In this document: one piece after another, positions 48,506 through 51,097 of the stretch
How positions within the stretch are numbered: position 1 is the first letter of the stretch
Layout: each line of letters begins with the position of its first letter
From: Cytophagales bacterium
GTDB taxonomy: Bacteria > Bacteroidota > Bacteroidia > Cytophagales > 172606-1
Direction of reading: 5' to 3'
Length of the DNA: 51,097 nt
NCBI GenBank assembly: GCA_030448185.1
Contig: JAUJNL010000034.1
Span: forward strand, 1-51,097
The notes under the pieces: generated by a model
The model's input: the letters and a program-made list of their open reading frames with translations, nothing else
Told to the model about the DNA's origin: nothing
Databases searched by the model: none
Position numbers and translations under genes: made by a program

Positions 48506-49045
48506 CTTCTGTCTGTTTGCTGAACGTGTCCGTTACCGGGTACCCCGTACCGTTTATTCCGGTGCCGGGTCTGCCGTAAAGATGCCCCTGACCGGAACAG
48601 GCCAGACGGAGTGTGCCCGGCCAACAGAACATTCTGGAAGGAATATAGAAGAATTTATCAGCAGGTACAAGTCCCTTACCGGCGGGCTTTACCGGCAGGA
48701 AAAGGAGATTTGACTGTCAGAAAGACCCGACCGGCAGATTCCGCCAAACGAATGTAAGGCCCACTGATTAAACATCATGTTTCTTAAAAAAACAGCCTTT
48801 TCTGAGACGCATCCCGGCCGGGCGCAAGGAGAAGGAAAGAGCTAAAAAATTTGCTTAGCCCTCATGGGACTTGGCAATAAGAGGAGAATAGTACTCGATT
48901 TAAGACACGAATCCGATCCGTTTTCTGGAAATGCAGCCGTATGTTTTACATGTGGTAGTCCCAAAATTACCTTAGGTCGGCTCATTTTTCAATTATATCC
49001 AGTTCATACAACAAAGCCTTCCGATTTTGGAATAACTGCAATTTG
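48506..49045. other. Intergenic region between regulator 1 and the DUF4386 gene
   Basis: About 540 bp. I see no supportable gene; a 61-codon + strand frame at 48864 has no recognisable features. It should hold divergent promoters. Confidence 0.5.
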
Positions 49046-49059
49046 TTGACTTTAGTCAA
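49046..49059. promoter_or_regulatory. Crp/Fnr-type operator upstream of the DUF4386 gene
   Basis: Perfect 14-bp palindrome TTGAC-TTTA-GTCAA, 72-85 bp upstream of the ATG at 49131. It resembles the classic TTGAT-N4-ATCAA Fnr site with changed flanks. A Crp/Fnr gene faces the target gene from the other side. Confidence 0.65.
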
Positions 49060-49130
49060 CGGGTTTTCAGGGACAAGGAAGCTATTTTTGGACATGTAGT
49101 TCAAAACGATGTTTGAAAAGTAAAAGAGCA

Positions 49131-49793
49131 ATGAAAATAAGCACAGACAGGTTAGCATTTATCACTTCACTTTACATGGCAATCAGCTATGTAGCCGGAA
49201 TGTTTATTTTTATTTTCATACTTGATTATCCTGATATAGAACCTGACAAAAGAATTAACCTGTTGTCTGAATATACTTCCCTGCATTACTTTACCAATTT
49301 ATTTTTATATGTAGTATTCGGGTTTTCTCTGGTCCTGTTTTCACTTTCGCTTTATGAAAATTTCAAGGAAGGGAATAGGCTTTTAGTGAGATCTTCTGTC
49401 AGTACCGGTATTATCTGGGCAGGGTTGTTGATCGCAAGCGGAATGATTGCAAATGCGGGAATAGCTCCGGCGATGGAGTTGTTGCGTCAGGATCCAGCAG
49501 ATGCAAAGCGTTTCTGGAGTACCATTGAAACAGTCTCCAATGGTTTGGGAGGAGCGCATGGGGAAGTAGCAGGAGGAGTCTTCACCATTCTGGTAAGCTT
49601 AGCTGCCCGTCAAACTGTTTATTTCAGTAAGTTTCTTCACTACTTTGGTTTGATGGTTGGCACCTTAGGGATTGCCTCTACGTTCCCGGATTTAAACACT
49701 CTTACAGGTATATTTGGTATTACCCAGGCTGTCTGGTTTATCTGGTCAGGTACTACGTTTTTGAGAAAGTCAGAACAGAGACTAAAATGTTAG
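49131..49793 (+). CDS. DUF4386-like integral membrane protein
   Basis: About 220 residues and six hydrophobic segments. The N-terminus MKISTDRLAFITSLYMAISY and the pattern of a long second loop with RRINLLSEY-type sequence (KRINLLSEYTSLHYFTNLF) fit DUF4386 proteins; function unknown. I use the ATG at 49131 rather than the TTG at 49113. Its stop touches the stop of the convergent regulator 2 (49793/49794), and a Crp/Fnr-type palindrome sits in its promoter, so it is probably controlled by one of the two Crp-like proteins. Intact frame. Confidence 0.78.
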   Translation: MKISTDRLAFITSLYMAISYVAGMFIFIFILDYPDIEPDKRINLLSEYTSLHYFTNLFLYVVFGFSLVLFSLSLYENFKEGNRLLVRSSVSTGIIWAGLLIASGMIANAGIAPAMELLRQDPADAKRFWSTIETVSNGLGGAHGEVAGGVFTILVSLAARQTVYFSKFLHYFGLMVGTLGIASTFPDLNTLTGIFGITQAVWFIWSGTTFLRKSEQRLKC

Positions 49794-50375
49794 TTATGGA
49801 TTGCCGGACATCATTCTTCTTCTTATCCTGCTTAGCGTCTCCGGCTTGATTCCCAGATAACCAGCCAGTTGATATTGAGGGACCCGCTGCACCAGATCCG
49901 GCTTCTCTCTGAGAAGAGTTTGATAACGCTCCGTTGGGCTTTGTAATTTAAATCTTGAAAAAGAATTCTGATTTTCGCTGAGTATTTTTTCTGACAGAAT
50001 CCGGGTAAGCATTTCAAACTTAGGAAATCTTGCATAAAGATCAGATTCTGATTCAAAATCAGCAATAGCCATTGTACAATCTTCCATGCAGGATAAATAG
50101 TAGTTTGATGGTTTGTTATGCATAAAACCGTCGCTTGAACTAACTGGTTGTTCTTCCCAGTAGAATGATGTGGTTAATTCTTCCCCATCCACCATATAGT
50201 ACTGCCGCACCAGTCCCTCCAGTATAAAATAACAGACGTTCAGTGCTTTTCCTGCTTCCAGCAAAACCGTCCCTTTGGGATAAGTTATTACTGGTATCGA
50301 TTTATTTAAAGCCAGCTCTTCCGCTTCCGTTAAATTTATGTACCTTGAAGCAAACCGGATCAGACTGCTTTTCAT
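49794..50375 (-). CDS. Crp/Fnr-family transcriptional regulator 2
   Basis: 193 residues, same architecture as regulator 1 and clearly related (YFILEGLVRQYYMVDGEELT, TSFYWEEQPVSS; VPQYQLAGYLGIKPETLSRI). The recognition helices are close to those of regulator 1, so both may bind the same TTGAC-N4-GTCAA sites. The gene converges with the DUF4386 gene with no space between stops. Confidence 0.9.
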   Translation of the reverse strand: MKSSLIRFASRYINLTEAEELALNKSIPVITYPKGTVLLEAGKALNVCYFILEGLVRQYYMVDGEELTTSFYWEEQPVSSSDGFMHNKPSNYYLSCMEDCTMAIADFESESDLYARFPKFEMLTRILSEKILSENQNSFSRFKLQSPTERYQTLLREKPDLVQRVPQYQLAGYLGIKPETLSRIRRRMMSGNP

Positions 50376-50492
50376 TTTCTGTTTCCTTTTTCTTTACTCG
50401 AATCAATAAATAAACCTTTAGGATTACGGTTTTTAATTTAATTACGACTATCCATTAGGAGGAGTAGTGTCAAATCGCTTGAGGGCAAGCCT
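50376..50492. other. Short gap upstream of regulator 2
   Basis: 117 bp, AT-rich; upstream region of regulator 2 and downstream of the beta-lactamase gene. No strong hairpin seen. Confidence 0.4.
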
Positions 50493-51097
50493 TTAGTTAG
50501 CCTTATTCAAGTAGTAATCCCAAGCTGTTTTTGAAATTTGGGCAATTAAGCCTTCGCGTACAGGTTCTTTTTCGGGGGAGTCAGCCACAAAGACTACAAT
50601 GGCAAAATGCTTTCCATTGGGCAGGCGTACAATACCGATATCATTGGTAGCGGCAGTAATGCCTTGGGAATTAGTGCTAGAGGTACCAGGCTTATGAGCT
50701 ACTATAGTACTGCTTGGCAGCATTCCTTTGATGCGGTTGGGTTTAGTCGGGGTTTCTGCCATAATCTTCCATAAGAAATCCTGGCTGGTTTTGGTAAGTA
50801 CTTCCCCCGGTAGAACTTAGCAAGTAAAGCTAGCATGGCTACTGGTTCACTCCAGTTAGTGTATTGCACCGGCCAGGCCTGATGCATTTGTTCTTCGGTA
50901 GCAACAATGGCTATGCTCTTTACTCCTAGGCTAGGAATATAACTTTCTACGACTTTTGTTCCCCCTAACAGCCGAAACAAAATATCACACCCATTGTTGT
51001 CACTTAAGGAAACGGTATAGTAGAGCAGATCACTTAAAGAAACGTAAGCGTCCGAGCCAGCGCATCTTTACTTGGGTTGACGGGGGGATTAGCTTTG
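50493..51097 (-). CDS. Class A beta-lactamase (subclass A2-like), 5' part outside window, one frameshift
   Basis: The last 200 or so residues of a serine beta-lactamase. The SDN loop is present (SLSDNNGCDILFRLLGG near 50985-51035), followed by VKSIAIVATEEQMHQAWPVQ (omega-loop region), YTNWSEPVAMLALLAKFYRG and the KTG-box variant VAHKPGTSS (Lys-Pro-Gly). The ending SPEKEPVREGLIAQISKTAW is typical. SDNNGCDILFRL and the EEQM omega loop resemble the Bacteroidota PER/CfxA-like branch. The SxxK motif lies beyond base 51097. A one-base shift near 50810 separates KYL from the following TKTSQDFLWKIMAETPTKP; otherwise intact. It would hydrolyse beta-lactams in the periplasm; a signal peptide cannot be checked. 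Confidence 0.85.

Noticed and set aside
48864..49049. 61-codon + strand reading frame
   Set aside because: No recognisable domain, signal or neighbour relation; it overlaps the operator at 49046 and lies in a promoter region.
1..51097. CRISPR arrays, tRNA or rRNA genes, phage structural genes
   Set aside because: No regularly spaced repeats, cloverleaf-like sequences or phage protein motifs were seen on either strand by eye.

Overview
The window looks like a chromosomal segment of a Bacteroidota bacterium, probably order Cytophagales. The basis is LytTR/His_kinase signalling, paired Bacteroidota-type outer-membrane beta-barrel receptors, a PAS-LuxR regulator, Crp/Fnr proteins of the Bacteroidota type, and starts without clear Shine-Dalgarno sequences. 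Species cannot be named from sequence alone.

Bases 1-25472 are two very large trans-AT polyketide synthase (PKS) genes on the + strand; the first is already open at base 1. No module carries an acyltransferase. Reading order: KR-ACP | KS-DH-KR-ACP | KS-KR-ACP | KS0 (first protein, to 11496), then DH-ACP | KS-ACP | KS-KR-ACP | KS-KR-ACP | KS-ACP-ACP (second protein, 11514-25472). The KS0 (catalytic His replaced by Asn) ends one protein and the DH starts the next, the layout of a split dehydrating bimodule. The line ends in tandem ACPs with no thioesterase. Bases 25466-32153 hold likely accessory genes: a DUF2306 membrane protein overlapping the PKS stop, a MATE exporter, a PksB/BaeB-type metallo-hydrolase, an outer-membrane receptor and an Fe/2-oxoglutarate dioxygenase. 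A LytTR response regulator and sensor kinase follow on the - strand (32212-34171), then a second, badly frameshifted receptor.

Bases 37000-42750 are a nested insertion-sequence graveyard: an ISL3 transposase split by an IS110 element, a truncated IS21 istA, and a second ISL3 remnant. Inside the ISL3 and IS110 genes I find seven short hairpin insertions (about 24-31 nt, boundaries uncertain) with a near-constant outer stem RGACC...GGTCY and variable but self-complementary inner stems. Removing them restores the transposase reading frame, exactly in the clearest cases. The IS110 element sits in the loop of one of them, and its non-coding left end contains short matches expected of bridge-RNA guides. 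This is the most novel signal in the window.

Bases 43400-51097 are ordinary accessory chromosome: an ARPP-1/DUF6569 protein, a PAS-LuxR regulator, decayed sigma-factor and response-regulator genes, two Crp/Fnr genes whose neighbours carry matching TTGAC-N4-GTYAA-type palindromes upstream, a DUF4386 membrane protein and the 3' part of a class A beta-lactamase.

Many genes carry single-base indels, often in homopolymers, that vanish when one base is added or removed. I read most as sequence errors in a draft assembly, so the large PKS genes are probably intact; the sigma and response-regulator genes are more ambiguous.
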